A DNA stretch of 64,000 nucleotides from an uncultured Collinsella sp. (GTDB lineage Bacteria > Actinomycetota > Coriobacteriia > Coriobacteriales > Coriobacteriaceae). Below the pieces are notes generated by a model that searched no databases, was not told where the DNA came from, and saw only the letters and a program-made list of their open reading frames with translations. The stretch is from assembly GCA_900549715.1 (NCBI GenBank), contig URPK01000001.1, positions 186,001-250,000 of the forward strand. Direction: 5' to 3'. The stretch's first letter is position 1. Every line of letters begins with the position of its first letter. This document shows positions 41,606 through 50,324 of the stretch, piece by piece. Position numbers and translations under genes: made by a program.

Positions 41606-41693
41606 AAACCGCCGCGGTGGGCTGCGCCGCCCCGCCCAAGCCGCAGAAAAAAGGTAGATTTTCAGGCATGTCCCAAAAATCTACCTTTGTGCG

Positions 41694-44600
41694 TTAGCCC
41701 AGCAGGTCGACTACGTTGAAGTCGGCGTTGCTCTTGGCGATGACTTCGCGGCCGCCAAAGACGCAGGTGGGCGACTCGGCTGCGATGCGCGTCACGTCGG
41801 CGCCGAGCGAGCGCAGCTCACCGGGCGTGGCGGCGAGCATCTGGGTGCGGCGCTCCTCGCGTGCGTGCGGATCGAGTCCGGCCAGGTAGGTCGTGTTGCG
41901 GCGCTTGGTGAGCGCGTACGGCTTCACCGGTGCGTCCATGCCGCTTACGCAGCTCACGATAAAGCCCTCGAAGGCGGCCTCATCGGGCTCAAAGCTGCCG
42001 AGCCATTCGCCTGCGTGCGCCACGCGCTCAATCGAAGGATCGATTGCCGGATCACGGTAGGTGTAGAACGCCGTCTGACGCTCGCCGGCAGCGCGGAATC
42101 CGCAGCCGTACGCACCGCCCTTCACGCGGATTTCGTTCCACAGGTAGTCGTAGGAGAGCGCGTTGGCGGCTACGGCCCAGGCGCCCGTCACGTCGATGTC
42201 CAGGCGACGCGGGTCGCACGCGCTTGCCGCAAAGCAGATGTCGCTGGGGATGACAAAAGCCTCGTGGCGGTCGCTCGGCTCCGGCACCACGAGCGTGTCG
42301 CTGGCAGCGCCGTGGCCCGCGCCCAGCCCCAGGTCGCCCGCAGCATCCCAGTACGCGTTAAAGTCATCATCACTGCCGGTAAAGCTCGCTAGGCAGCCAT
42401 CGGCCACAAAGATGCGGCCCGCCAGCTCGGCAAGCTTGGCACGCAGGCCGTCCAGGCGCTCGTCAAAGTGCTCGAGCAGATCGCGCAGGAACAGGTAGAA
42501 GTCCACGCCCGAAAGCTGCTCGCGCACCACGGCCGAAGGCGAGCTGTAGCTCATCGCGCGGCCCAGTGCCGCCGAGTGGCCGTTGTTGATAAAGCCCTGC
42601 TCAAGCCCAATGCGAATCTGCGTGAGCACGTCGCGCACGCGGTCGGCGTCGGCATCCGCCAACAGCGTGCTCGACCACACCTCGCGCGGCAGGCTCGCCA
42701 GCGCGTCGATCTTCTCGGACAGGGCGCCGGCGCTCACCAGCAGGTAGGGGCGCACGCCGTCCACGTCGGGCTGGGTCATGACCTCGGTCGTAAAGCTCAA
42801 AAAACCCAGCTTGCCAGCGAGCAGGTTGTCGAGCTCCTCGGCCGAATGCTCGCTCGTGGGCAGCTGCTTGAGCAGGCGGCAGAGCAGCGTCACATAGGGC
42901 AGGTCCTCAAACGCGACACAACTCAGGTCGAAATACTGCATGGCGTAGGCCAGGCGGTTGGTGGGGATGCCGTGGCGCAGACAGGGGATGGGCGCGGTCG
43001 TGTCCACAACGAGCGGCGGCTCGGGGCGCGCCTCGCCAATGTCGGACACGCGCAGGCGCGGCAGCGTGGCCTTGGCCTCGGGTGTGTCTTCGGCCTCCTG
43101 TGCGGCACGCAGCGCGGCTGTGCGCTCAACCACGTCGGCCAGCTCGGTATCGGTCATGGCATCGCGCTTGGCTGCCAGCTCGGCGGCCTCGGCGCTCTCC
43201 GCGCCCTCGGCGGCGTCCACCGGCACCAGCTCGACCAGCGCCATGTGGTCGTTTTCCAGCACGAGCTCGCGCAGCAGGTCCTCAAAATAGCTGCCGTCCA
43301 GCTCGCCGCGCAGCTCTTCGTACACCGGGCCGTACTTGAGTGCCAGCGTCGCGGCGTCGTCATCGTAGAGCCAGGTGCTCAGCGCGTCGCACGCAATGGC
43401 CACGCCGTCGGCGATACCGTAGTCGCGCTGGCGCAGGTCGTATTCGTTGCTGCTGATGATGGCTTCCAGGCGCTCGCGCGGAACGCCGTGCTCGCACAGG
43501 TCGCGGCAGGCGTCCTGGAACACACGACGTAGCTCGCGCGCCACGCCGGGCTGCGCGTTTTGCAGCATGATGAGCTCGTAGGGCTGCAGACTCTCGGCCG
43601 CGGTGTAGCTCACCACGTTGCCGCCCAGGCCGGCGGCAAGAATGGCCTTCTTAACCGGTGCTTCGTTGGAGCCCAGCAGCGCCTCGAACAGGATATCCGC
43701 TGCGATCGTGCGCTTGCGGTCGAGCGCGCTGCCCAGCACCAGGCCCAGGCCCACCAGGGCGTTCTCGGGCGTGGTGGCCATCTCGACGCGCTTATACTCG
43801 CAGGTCACAGGCTCTTGCACGTCCAGCGGATTGGGCGCCAGCGTGGACGGGTCCTCGCCGGCGGCAACGGCAGCGTCCATGCGGCGGCTCGCGGCACTCG
43901 GCTGCGACAGATAGCGCTCGTCCAAAAAGGCCAGCGCGCGGTCCACATCCAGGTCGCCGTAGAGCGTGATGTAGGAGTTGGAGGGGTTGTAGTGGCGCGC
44001 GTGCGTGTCCAGGAACTGCTCGTAGGTGAGCGCGGGAATCGCGCGCGGGTCGCCGCCGCTCTCGTGCGCATAGGCGGTGTCGGGATAGAGCGCGGCGTTG
44101 ACGGCGTCGTCCAGCACGCTCATGGGGTCGGACAGTGCGCCCTTCATCTCGTTGAACACCACGCCGTTATAGCGCAGCGTGCCCTCGCGCAGGCTGGCGG
44201 CGCTGCCGTCGCCCTCGCCCTCGACACTCTCCGGCAGGTCCAGCTCGTAGTGCCAGCCCTCCTGCTCAAAAATGGTGGGCTTGGTATAGATGGCCGGGTT
44301 GAACACCGCGTCCAGGTACACGTCCATCAGGTTGTACAGATCCTGCTCGTTGGTGGTGGCGACGGGGTAGATGGTCTTGTCGGGGTAGGTCATGGCGTTG
44401 AGAAACGTCTGCATGGAGCTCTTGATCAGGTCGACAAACGGCTCCTTGACGGGGAACTTAGCCGATCCGCACAGCACCGAATGCTCAAGAATATGGAACA
44501 CGCCGGTGGAATCGGCCGGCGGCGTCTTAAAGCCAATGGCAAAGGCCTTGTTTTCGTCGTCGCACGCCAGGTACAGCAGGCGAGCGCCCGAGGCGGCGTG

Positions 44601-44732
44601 GCACAGCACGTAGGCGTCCGAGTCGAGCTCGGGCACGGTCTCGCGGCGCTCGACGGCAAAGCCGTGGCAGGTAGTGCCGGGCACCAGCAGCGCGGCGGCA
44701 GCGGCGCGAGGGTCGGTTGAGGTGGTGGGCAT
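41694..44732 (-). CDS. M16C-family metallopeptidase (presequence-protease-like)
   Basis: A 1012-residue zinc peptidase of the insulinase superfamily, subfamily M16C. The inverted zinc motif HILEH lies near residue 79 within DSTGVFHILEHSVLCGS, followed by KEPFVDLIKSSMQTFLNAMT. The enzyme is built of four homologous domains in one chain, and only the first keeps the active site. Such enzymes degrade small peptides inside a closed chamber. I start at 44732, where AAAGGAG precedes the ATG; the frame is open to 44906 without a ribosome site. It has no signal peptide and is probably cytoplasmic. Confidence 0.93.
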   Translation of the reverse strand: MPTTSTDPRAAAAALLVPGTTCHGFAVERRETVPELDSDAYVLCHAASGARLLYLACDDENKAFAIGFKTPPADSTGVFHILEHSVLCGSAKFPVKEPFVDLIKSSMQTFLNAMTYPDKTIYPVATTNEQDLYNLMDVYLDAVFNPAIYTKPTIFEQEGWHYELDLPESVEGEGDGSAASLREGTLRYNGVVFNEMKGALSDPMSVLDDAVNAALYPDTAYAHESGGDPRAIPALTYEQFLDTHARHYNPSNSYITLYGDLDVDRALAFLDERYLSQPSAASRRMDAAVAAGEDPSTLAPNPLDVQEPVTCEYKRVEMATTPENALVGLGLVLGSALDRKRTIAADILFEALLGSNEAPVKKAILAAGLGGNVVSYTAAESLQPYELIMLQNAQPGVARELRRVFQDACRDLCEHGVPRERLEAIISSNEYDLRQRDYGIADGVAIACDALSTWLYDDDAATLALKYGPVYEELRGELDGSYFEDLLRELVLENDHMALVELVPVDAAEGAESAEAAELAAKRDAMTDTELADVVERTAALRAAQEAEDTPEAKATLPRLRVSDIGEARPEPPLVVDTTAPIPCLRHGIPTNRLAYAMQYFDLSCVAFEDLPYVTLLCRLLKQLPTSEHSAEELDNLLAGKLGFLSFTTEVMTQPDVDGVRPYLLVSAGALSEKIDALASLPREVWSSTLLADADADRVRDVLTQIRIGLEQGFINNGHSAALGRAMSYSSPSAVVREQLSGVDFYLFLRDLLEHFDERLDGLRAKLAELAGRIFVADGCLASFTGSDDDFNAYWDAAGDLGLGAGHGAASDTLVVPEPSDRHEAFVIPSDICFAASACDPRRLDIDVTGAWAVAANALSYDYLWNEIRVKGGAYGCGFRAAGERQTAFYTYRDPAIDPSIERVAHAGEWLGSFEPDEAAFEGFIVSCVSGMDAPVKPYALTKRRNTTYLAGLDPHAREERRTQMLAATPGELRSLGADVTRIAAESPTCVFGGREVIAKSNADFNVVDLLG

Positions 44733-45012
44733 ATGCAGTCTCCTTTGACGCCCCAGCGGGGGCGAATCGAGTCGAATCCCCGAGAGTATACCCATATGGG
44801 GCCGTGGCTCTGCGGCGAACTGAAGACGATGTGGGTGGACTAGCCTAACTGGGTTGACGGCGAATGCCGCGGGTAGCCGCTGCATCCCGCTAAAGTGAAA
44901 TAACACCCCGTTTACCGAATCATTTAGGAAATATATGGACTCCTAAAAAGTTCTAATACAATATAAGTCATCTATCTATAAACCGCTGATTTCTTGTAAA
45001 GGTATGGTTGAT

Positions 45013-45717
45013 ATGGTTGAGGCAAATAGCGTTATCCCCCTATACAAACAGATTGTTCGTGCGCTTTCTGATTCAATCGCCAACGGCACGTACCGCCCGG
45101 GAGATAAGCTTCCGACCGAGGCGGAGCTTATCGAGCAATTTGGCGTGAGCCGAATAACGGTTCGCTCCGCAATTAAAGAAATGGAAGATGCTGGGCTTGT
45201 TGAGAGGGCCCGCGGCAAGGGCACGTTCGTTTCGTCGGACACGCAGATGTATGCCGCGGACGACCGTGAGAGCTTTACCCATTCGTGCCAGCTTGCGGGC
45301 AAACAGGCGTCTACCAGGGTTCTCGAAATGGGCTGGGACTTCCCAAGTCTGCGAGACGCGAAGTTCCTGGGCGTAGACGATACCCAAAAGGTATTGCGTA
45401 GCCGTCGTCTGCGCCTTGTGGATGGCAAGCCCACGATGCTGGAAACCAATAGCTATTCCGCTGCGCTTTCTTTTTTGGAGCATGAGTCCCTCGATGATTC
45501 GCTGATGGCGGTACTCGATCGCCAGGGGATCAAGATGGGTCCCAACACGCGTACGCTCGAGGTCTGCTATGCGAGCGAGCTCGAGGCGGCATACCTTAAC
45601 GTGGAGCTGGACTCTTCGCTGCTTCTGTTTGTCGATAGACGTTATGCCCCAAGTGGCGAGCCGCTTTTCATCTCCCGTCAGGTGTACTGCACCGAGCGAC
45701 TGAAGTTCTATTTGTAA
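45013..45717 (+). CDS. GntR/HutC-family regulator with UTRA domain
   Basis: A 234-residue repressor with winged helix (LPTEAELIEQFGVSRITVRSA, RARGKGTFVS) and UTRA domain (about 90-232). ATG 45013 is chosen because AAAGG is ten bases upstream; ATG 45004 is one base from it. It stands directly before the third sugar locus (EIIA at 45853) on the same strand and probably controls it. Its DNA-binding helix differs from those of the other three GntR proteins, so the operators probably differ too. The upstream 280 bases are AT-rich but show no clear operator. Confidence 0.9.
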   Translation: MVEANSVIPLYKQIVRALSDSIANGTYRPGDKLPTEAELIEQFGVSRITVRSAIKEMEDAGLVERARGKGTFVSSDTQMYAADDRESFTHSCQLAGKQASTRVLEMGWDFPSLRDAKFLGVDDTQKVLRSRRLRLVDGKPTMLETNSYSAALSFLEHESLDDSLMAVLDRQGIKMGPNTRTLEVCYASELEAAYLNVELDSSLLLFVDRRYAPSGEPLFISRQVYCTERLKFYL

Positions 45718-45852
45718 ATTAGAGATAGATTGGTCGATTTACCGACCAATTGTTACCGTTCGCGGATTTGGAAAATAGACACACCACGTAGGGTAGATTG
45801 CTAATATACTTTGTTATGACAATATAGTACGTCCTATTGGTATTGGAGAACT

Positions 45853-46272
45853 ATGAATAAGATATTGCTAGCGAGTCATGGTTATCTCGCCCAAGGCATG
45901 AAAAGCTCTCTGGAGATTCTGATGGGCACCAACGACCGAATCGAGTGCCTGTGCGCCTATGTCGATGACGATTCAAGGGACGTCGCGGCGTTGATTGATG
46001 CATGGATGGAGACGAGGGACCCTGCCGACTCTTGGTTTGTCGTGACTGACATCTTTGGCGGCTCTGTAAACAACGAATTCATTCAGAGGCAGACCGACGG
46101 ATCGTTTACGTTAATCGCTGGAATGAACTTGCCGCTGCTGGTGGAAATGGTTACACAGCTGGACTCCCTGGATGCGGACAAGGCCAAAGCCGCGGTCGAG
46201 GGATCGCGTTCGTTTATTCAGCTTTGCGAGGCGGCGGACATGCTTGCCGGCGCCGAGGAAGAAGAGTTCTAG
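45853..46272 (+). CDS. PTS mannose-family EIIA
   Basis: A 139-residue cytoplasmic phosphocarrier with the EIIA start ILLASHGYLAQGM, phospho-accepting H9. It also has VVTDIFGGSVNNEF, the counterpart of the usual DLFGGSP-type loop. The acidic end reads AEEEEF. It is a stand-alone domain, unlike the EIIAB fusion at 26334. TTGGAG precedes the ATG. EIIB follows 71 bases later. Confidence 0.94.
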   Translation: MNKILLASHGYLAQGMKSSLEILMGTNDRIECLCAYVDDDSRDVAALIDAWMETRDPADSWFVVTDIFGGSVNNEFIQRQTDGSFTLIAGMNLPLLVEMVTQLDSLDADKAKAAVEGSRSFIQLCEAADMLAGAEEEEF

Positions 46273-46343
46273 TTAGTTCTGGTTCGAGCCCTAGCTAGGG
46301 GCCACACCTGTCATTCCCTTTATCACGTGCGGAGATGATAACG

Positions 46344-46817
46344 ATGATTAAGCTTACGAGAGTTGATTACCGACTGATTCACGGCCAAGTTGCCATGTCC
46401 TGGACTCACGCTTTGGATGTAGATTGCATCTTGCTTGCCAGCGATGCTGTGGCAAAAGACGACATGAGGAAGGCGGCCTTGAGGCTCGCCCGCCCCAACG
46501 GCGTTAAACTCGTCATCAAGGATGTTGACGCTGCTATCGAGGCGCTCAACAGCGGCGTTACCGACAAGTATTCGCTGTTTATCATCACTGAGACGATTGA
46601 AGATGTCTATCGTCTCGCTAAGGGTTGCAAAGACATCAAAGAGATCAATCTGGGCGGAACCCGAAAGACCCCTGAGACCACGCTTCATCCGACCCCTGCG
46701 ATCTTTGCGACCGAGAAAGATGCCGAGCATATCCAAGAGCTCCTGGGCGATGGCGTGGCCATCGAAATCCGTCAGGTCCCCAATGACGCTAAGGTGTTTG
46801 CCAAGGACGTTTTCTAG
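46344..46817 (+). CDS. PTS mannose-family EIIB
   Basis: A 157-residue cytoplasmic domain beginning IKLTRVDYRLIHGQVAMSW with phospho-accepting H13. It receives phosphate from EIIA and passes it to the sugar. ATG 46344 has GGAG nine bases upstream, whereas ATG 46335 touches that site. A terminator follows at 46869, separating it from the SIS, EIIC and EIID genes of the same locus. Confidence 0.94.
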   Translation: MIKLTRVDYRLIHGQVAMSWTHALDVDCILLASDAVAKDDMRKAALRLARPNGVKLVIKDVDAAIEALNSGVTDKYSLFIITETIEDVYRLAKGCKDIKEINLGGTRKTPETTLHPTPAIFATEKDAEHIQELLGDGVAIEIRQVPNDAKVFAKDVF

Positions 46818-46868
46818 CCGGAAACACGTTGATGCTCGGCATTTATTGAACCAATGCTTTATGCCTAT

Positions 46869-46900
46869 GCCCGTCGATCATTTGATCGGCGGGCTTTTTA
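46869..46900 (+). terminator. Internal terminator in the third PTS locus
   Basis: GCCCGTCGATC and GATCGGCGGGC form the stem (one wobble) around ATTT and are followed by TTTTTATT. It splits EIIA-EIIB from SIS-EIIC-EIID. Confidence 0.9.
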
Positions 46901-46933
46901 TTAAAGAAAAATCAAAAAAATCTGAAATAGTTC

Positions 46934-46965
46934 TTGCATAGTTAGTTATATAAAGTATTATAACG
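46934..46965 (+). promoter_or_regulatory. Candidate promoter of the SIS-EIIC-EIID part
   Basis: TTGCAT (46934) and TTATAA (46958) are 18 bases apart. The word TATAACG at 46959 overlaps the -10 and recurs at other sugar promoters in the window. Confidence 0.5.
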
Positions 46966-47011
46966 TCATGGGATGAATGAAGGGTTCATCCAAGTGAGTT
47001 AGGAGTAAGGG

Positions 47012-48046
47012 ATGTTCAATTTCGATGAGCCTCGTTACGAGAAGGTTGTGAGCGATGCCCTCGCTCTCCGTCCTCAGATTGAGGCTGCCGTGGACAAGGT
47101 CTGCGAGCAGGGTTATTCCAACATCTTCTTCATCGGCTGCGGCGGCACCTGGGCCCACACGCTCCCGATGAAGTATTGGGTCGAGACCACCACGGCCGAC
47201 GTCGATGTCCACTGCGAGATCGCCGCTGAGTTCCTCGCATGCCCGCCCAAGACCTTCAACAAGGACTCGGTCTGCGTCTTCTCCACCCGTACCGGCACCA
47301 CCCCCGAGATCATTGAGGCTGCCAAGTTCTGCCAGGAGCAGGGCGCCCGCACGCTGATGTATGTCTCCAACGACAACACCCCGGCCACCGAGTACGCCGA
47401 TTACAAGTTCTTCAGCTTCGCCGAGGACGACGTTCTGTGCGAGGCCATCTACACCTACCAGATCACGCTGGTCGCCCGCTTCCTCAAGAACGCCGGCGCC
47501 TTCCCCAAGTACGACACCTTCATGGAAGAGTTCGGCAACATCGCTCCGTACCTCATCAAGGCCAAGGACGCTCAGGACGAGCGCTGCGCCGCCATGGCCG
47601 AGGACTTCAAGGACACCGATTACCACATGGTGATTGGCTCCGGCATGCTCTGGGGTGAGGCCTACGACTACGCCATGTGCATCCTCGAGGAGATGCAGTG
47701 GATCAAGACCAAGTCCATCCACGCCGCCGAGTTCTTCCACGGCACCATCGAGCTGTGCGAGGAAGGCACGAGCCTCATCATGCTCTACGGCGAGGACGAC
47801 ACCCGTAAGCTCATGGACCGCGTGGACAACTTCACTCACATGCTCGCCGACGAGAAGGGCGTCAACGTCCGCGTGAACAAGTTTGACACCGCCGAGGTCG
47901 AGCTGCCGTTCAGCGACCCCGAGTTCCGCAAGATCGTCTCCCCGATGGTCACCTACACCATCACCGAGCGTCTGAGCTGCCATCTCGAGCACGTCCGTAA
48001 CCACCCGCTCACCACGCGTCGTTACTATCACCAGATGAACTACTAA
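47012..48046 (+). CDS. SIS-domain sugar-amine 6-phosphate deglycase-like protein
   Basis: A 344-residue double-SIS protein, the most divergent of the four here. Phosphosugar-binding elements are FFIGCGGTWAH (about 39-49) and FSTRTGTTPEI (about 90-100). The catalytic pair E227 (EEMQW) and H243 is kept, but the motif reads AEFFHGTIEL instead of GEYFHGPFE, which suggests a different substrate pocket. AGGAG precedes the ATG. It lies between the EIIB and EIIC genes and is followed by a 13-base intercistronic hairpin. Confidence 0.83.
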   Translation: MFNFDEPRYEKVVSDALALRPQIEAAVDKVCEQGYSNIFFIGCGGTWAHTLPMKYWVETTTADVDVHCEIAAEFLACPPKTFNKDSVCVFSTRTGTTPEIIEAAKFCQEQGARTLMYVSNDNTPATEYADYKFFSFAEDDVLCEAIYTYQITLVARFLKNAGAFPKYDTFMEEFGNIAPYLIKAKDAQDERCAAMAEDFKDTDYHMVIGSGMLWGEAYDYAMCILEEMQWIKTKSIHAAEFFHGTIELCEEGTSLIMLYGEDDTRKLMDRVDNFTHMLADEKGVNVRVNKFDTAEVELPFSDPEFRKIVSPMVTYTITERLSCHLEHVRNHPLTTRRYYHQMNY

Positions 48047-48067
48047 TCCTCTCAAATTGCTGCGGTT

Positions 48068-48106
48068 GTCTGCAGGCGAGCTGCGCAGAATGCCTCGCCT
48101 GCAGAC
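48068..48106. repeat. Intercistronic hairpin between SIS and EIIC
   Basis: GTCTGCAGGCGAG and CTCGCCTGCAGAC are exact complements with a 13-base loop. There is no T run directly after it, so stabilisation or partial termination is more likely than a full stop. Confidence 0.75.
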
Positions 48107-48127
48107 CTGTTTCTGGGGTTGATCGAA

Positions 48128-48901
48128 ATGGTTGTCCAGTATCTTCTAGTTGCACTGGTCGCATTTATTGCGTCCATGGACGAGCAATTATTTGGCATTA
48201 CGATGCTTGGTCGTCCGCTGTTTACGAGCCTGTTTGTCGGCTTGATCCTTGGCGATGTCCAGCAGGGCGTTATCGTCGGCGCGGCTTTGGAGTCCATGTT
48301 CATGGGCGCCATCATGGTCGGCGCGGCGGTTCCTCCCGAGGTCTATGCCTCCGGCGTGCTTGGCTGCGCGTTTGCCGTCATTACGGGTACGGGCACGGCA
48401 ACTGCCGTCGCGCTCGCCCTTCCCGTCTCCGTCTTCCTTCAGGTGTGGCGCAACTTCTGCTACGCCGTTCCGGGTGCCTTTGCCTGCAAGAAGATTGAGA
48501 CCGCTCTGGCAAATCGCGATCTTGCCAAGGCGAATCTGTACCATCTGACCATCGTGCCGCTGTCGATTGGCATTCCGTCTGCACTGCTGGTGTTTGGCTC
48601 GCTGTTCTTTGGTGCCGACCTTATCAACAATGCGCTCAACGCGATTCCGCAGTTTGTGATGGACGGCCTCAACGTTGCGTCCGGCGTCATGGTCTGCATC
48701 GGCTTCGCTCTTCTTATCAGGACCATGGGCGATAACAAGCTCCTTCCCTGGCTGTTCCTGGGCTTCATTATGGTCATCTACCTCAAGATGGACGTGGTCG
48801 GCGTCGCCGCAGCTGCCATTTGCGTCGCGCTGCTCCTGGCCTTCCGCGAGGGCTCGTCCGGTCCGCAGACGGTTGCTGCAGATGAAGAGGAGGACTTCTA
48901 A
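48128..48901 (+). CDS. PTS mannose-family EIIC
   Basis: A 257-residue membrane component with the EIIC motif LESMFMGAIMVGAAVPPEVYASG near residues 53-75. The acidic tail ends DEEEDF. ATG 48128 is preceded by GGGG at nine bases; a TTG at 48119 would add three residues. Its stop codon overlaps the EIID start by one base (TAATG), so EIID is translationally coupled. Confidence 0.92.
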   Translation: MVVQYLLVALVAFIASMDEQLFGITMLGRPLFTSLFVGLILGDVQQGVIVGAALESMFMGAIMVGAAVPPEVYASGVLGCAFAVITGTGTATAVALALPVSVFLQVWRNFCYAVPGAFACKKIETALANRDLAKANLYHLTIVPLSIGIPSALLVFGSLFFGADLINNALNAIPQFVMDGLNVASGVMVCIGFALLIRTMGDNKLLPWLFLGFIMVIYLKMDVVGVAAAAICVALLLAFREGSSGPQTVAADEEEDF

Positions 48902-49749
48902 TGGCTATCCAGAACACCGACCTCAAAGAGGCCAAGAAGGACGCGATTATGACTCCCGATATGTATCGGAGCATGTTCCTTCGCCAGTTTACGAGCCAGT
49001 GCTCGCAGTCGTACGACAAGATGATGGCAATGGGCTTCATGTACACCATTCAGAAGCCCCTGCGAAAGATCTATCCCAACGACGACGATTACTATGCGGC
49101 GCTCGATCGCCATACCGAGTTCTTTAACATCACGCCTCATGTGCTTCCGTTTGTAGCCGGCCTAACGGTTTCGATGGAAGAGCAGGCGGCTGCCGATAAG
49201 AACTTCGACACGTCCTCGATTAACGCCATGAAGGTCGGCCTTATGGGACCGCTTTCCGGCATCGGCGATTCGTTCTACTGGGGTACGTTCCGCGTGGTTG
49301 CCGCCGGCATTGGTATTGGCATCGCTTCGACGGGCAACCCGCTCGGCCCCATCGTGTACGCGCTCATCTACTCCGTGATTAACTTTGCAACGCGTATCGT
49401 CGCCGCCCATCTGGGTTACGACTTGGGAACCAAGTTTTTGCAGCAGTCCGAAGAGAGCAACCTTATGTCTCGCATGACGCATGCTGCCGGTGTTCTCGGA
49501 ATGACCGTTATCGGCGCCATGATTGCGGCACAGGTCTCGCTGTCCACGGCTTTGACCTTTGACGTGGGTGGTTCGGAGATTGTCCTGCAGGATCTGTTCG
49601 ATTCGATCTTCCCCGGTCTGCTGCCCTTGCTGGCAACGTTCGCTTGCGTTGCCCTCTATAAAAAGGGCGTCAAGACCATTTGGATCATCTTGGGCATCTT
49701 CGCAATCTGCATCATCGGAACGGGCTTGGGAGTGTTCGCGGCGGCGTAA
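48901..49749 (+). CDS. PTS mannose-family EIID
   Basis: A 282-residue membrane component. Signatures are FFNITPHVLPFVAGLTVSMEE near residue 75 and GLMGPLSGIGDSFYWGT near 113. It has hydrophobic segments from about 120 and a C-terminal membrane segment. It overlaps EIIC by one base and ends the third sugar locus. The overall sequence differs clearly from the EIID at 28102, so the two transporters probably have different substrates. Confidence 0.94.
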   Translation: MAIQNTDLKEAKKDAIMTPDMYRSMFLRQFTSQCSQSYDKMMAMGFMYTIQKPLRKIYPNDDDYYAALDRHTEFFNITPHVLPFVAGLTVSMEEQAAADKNFDTSSINAMKVGLMGPLSGIGDSFYWGTFRVVAAGIGIGIASTGNPLGPIVYALIYSVINFATRIVAAHLGYDLGTKFLQQSEESNLMSRMTHAAGVLGMTVIGAMIAAQVSLSTALTFDVGGSEIVLQDLFDSIFPGLLPLLATFACVALYKKGVKTIWIILGIFAICIIGTGLGVFAAA

Positions 49750-49794
49750 TGTTGACTGCTATGCTCGCGCGTTGGATAACTAACTGACCGTTTG

Positions 49795-49832
49795 AAAACG
49801 GGGCTCGGCGTAAGGCCGGCCCCGTTTTTTAT
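49795..49832 (+). terminator. Rho-independent terminator of the third PTS locus
   Basis: ACGGGGC and GCCCCGT form the stem, with a second small GGC/GCC pairing in the loop, followed by TTTTT. Confidence 0.9.
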
Positions 49833-49884
49833 TTGAGGGATTTTCCGACCGTCCAAAAAATCACACTCGTCCATCACTCACGCA

Positions 49885-50140
49885 TCTCTCGTCTCTCATT
49901 TGTCACTAACACGAGAGATAGCTGAAAGATGAGAGATAAATATGAGAGATAGCAATGCTGCAAGATGGCTGAGGGATCGAGGCAAAGTTCCCGTATACAT
50001 GTGTTTACCTGTGCGAACGTGATTTGATTGAACCGATAACGGCATTTTTGTCTCTCATCTCTCACTCATCTCTAAGCTGAGAGATAAATGAGAGACGAGA
50101 GATAATTACGAGAGATAGCTGAGAGATAGACAGACAGACG
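49885..50140. repeat. Cluster of GAGAGATA motifs in both orientations
   Basis: The word GAGAGAT or its complement ATCTCTC recurs about ten times, often as ATGAGAGATAA or CGAGAGATA. Two blocks (49885-49955 and 50049-50130) are partly complementary to each other and internally. No frame or promoter is evident. It occupies the long non-coding stretch before the PilZ gene. Confidence 0.8.
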
Positions 50141-50324
50141 GTCTGTCGGGAACATGCATCGCTGTCAGATTAATGCCGCGCGCGGAGCAGCTGCGCGTTC
50201 ACCCGCGCCTCGCATCCCGCCATTTCACGCACCGCACATCGAAACCTGCGGCAAAGCAGGTACAATAGCCAAATGTGCATCGCGCACGACGATGATATCG
50301 GCGCCCGCGACTGGGGGAGAAAAC

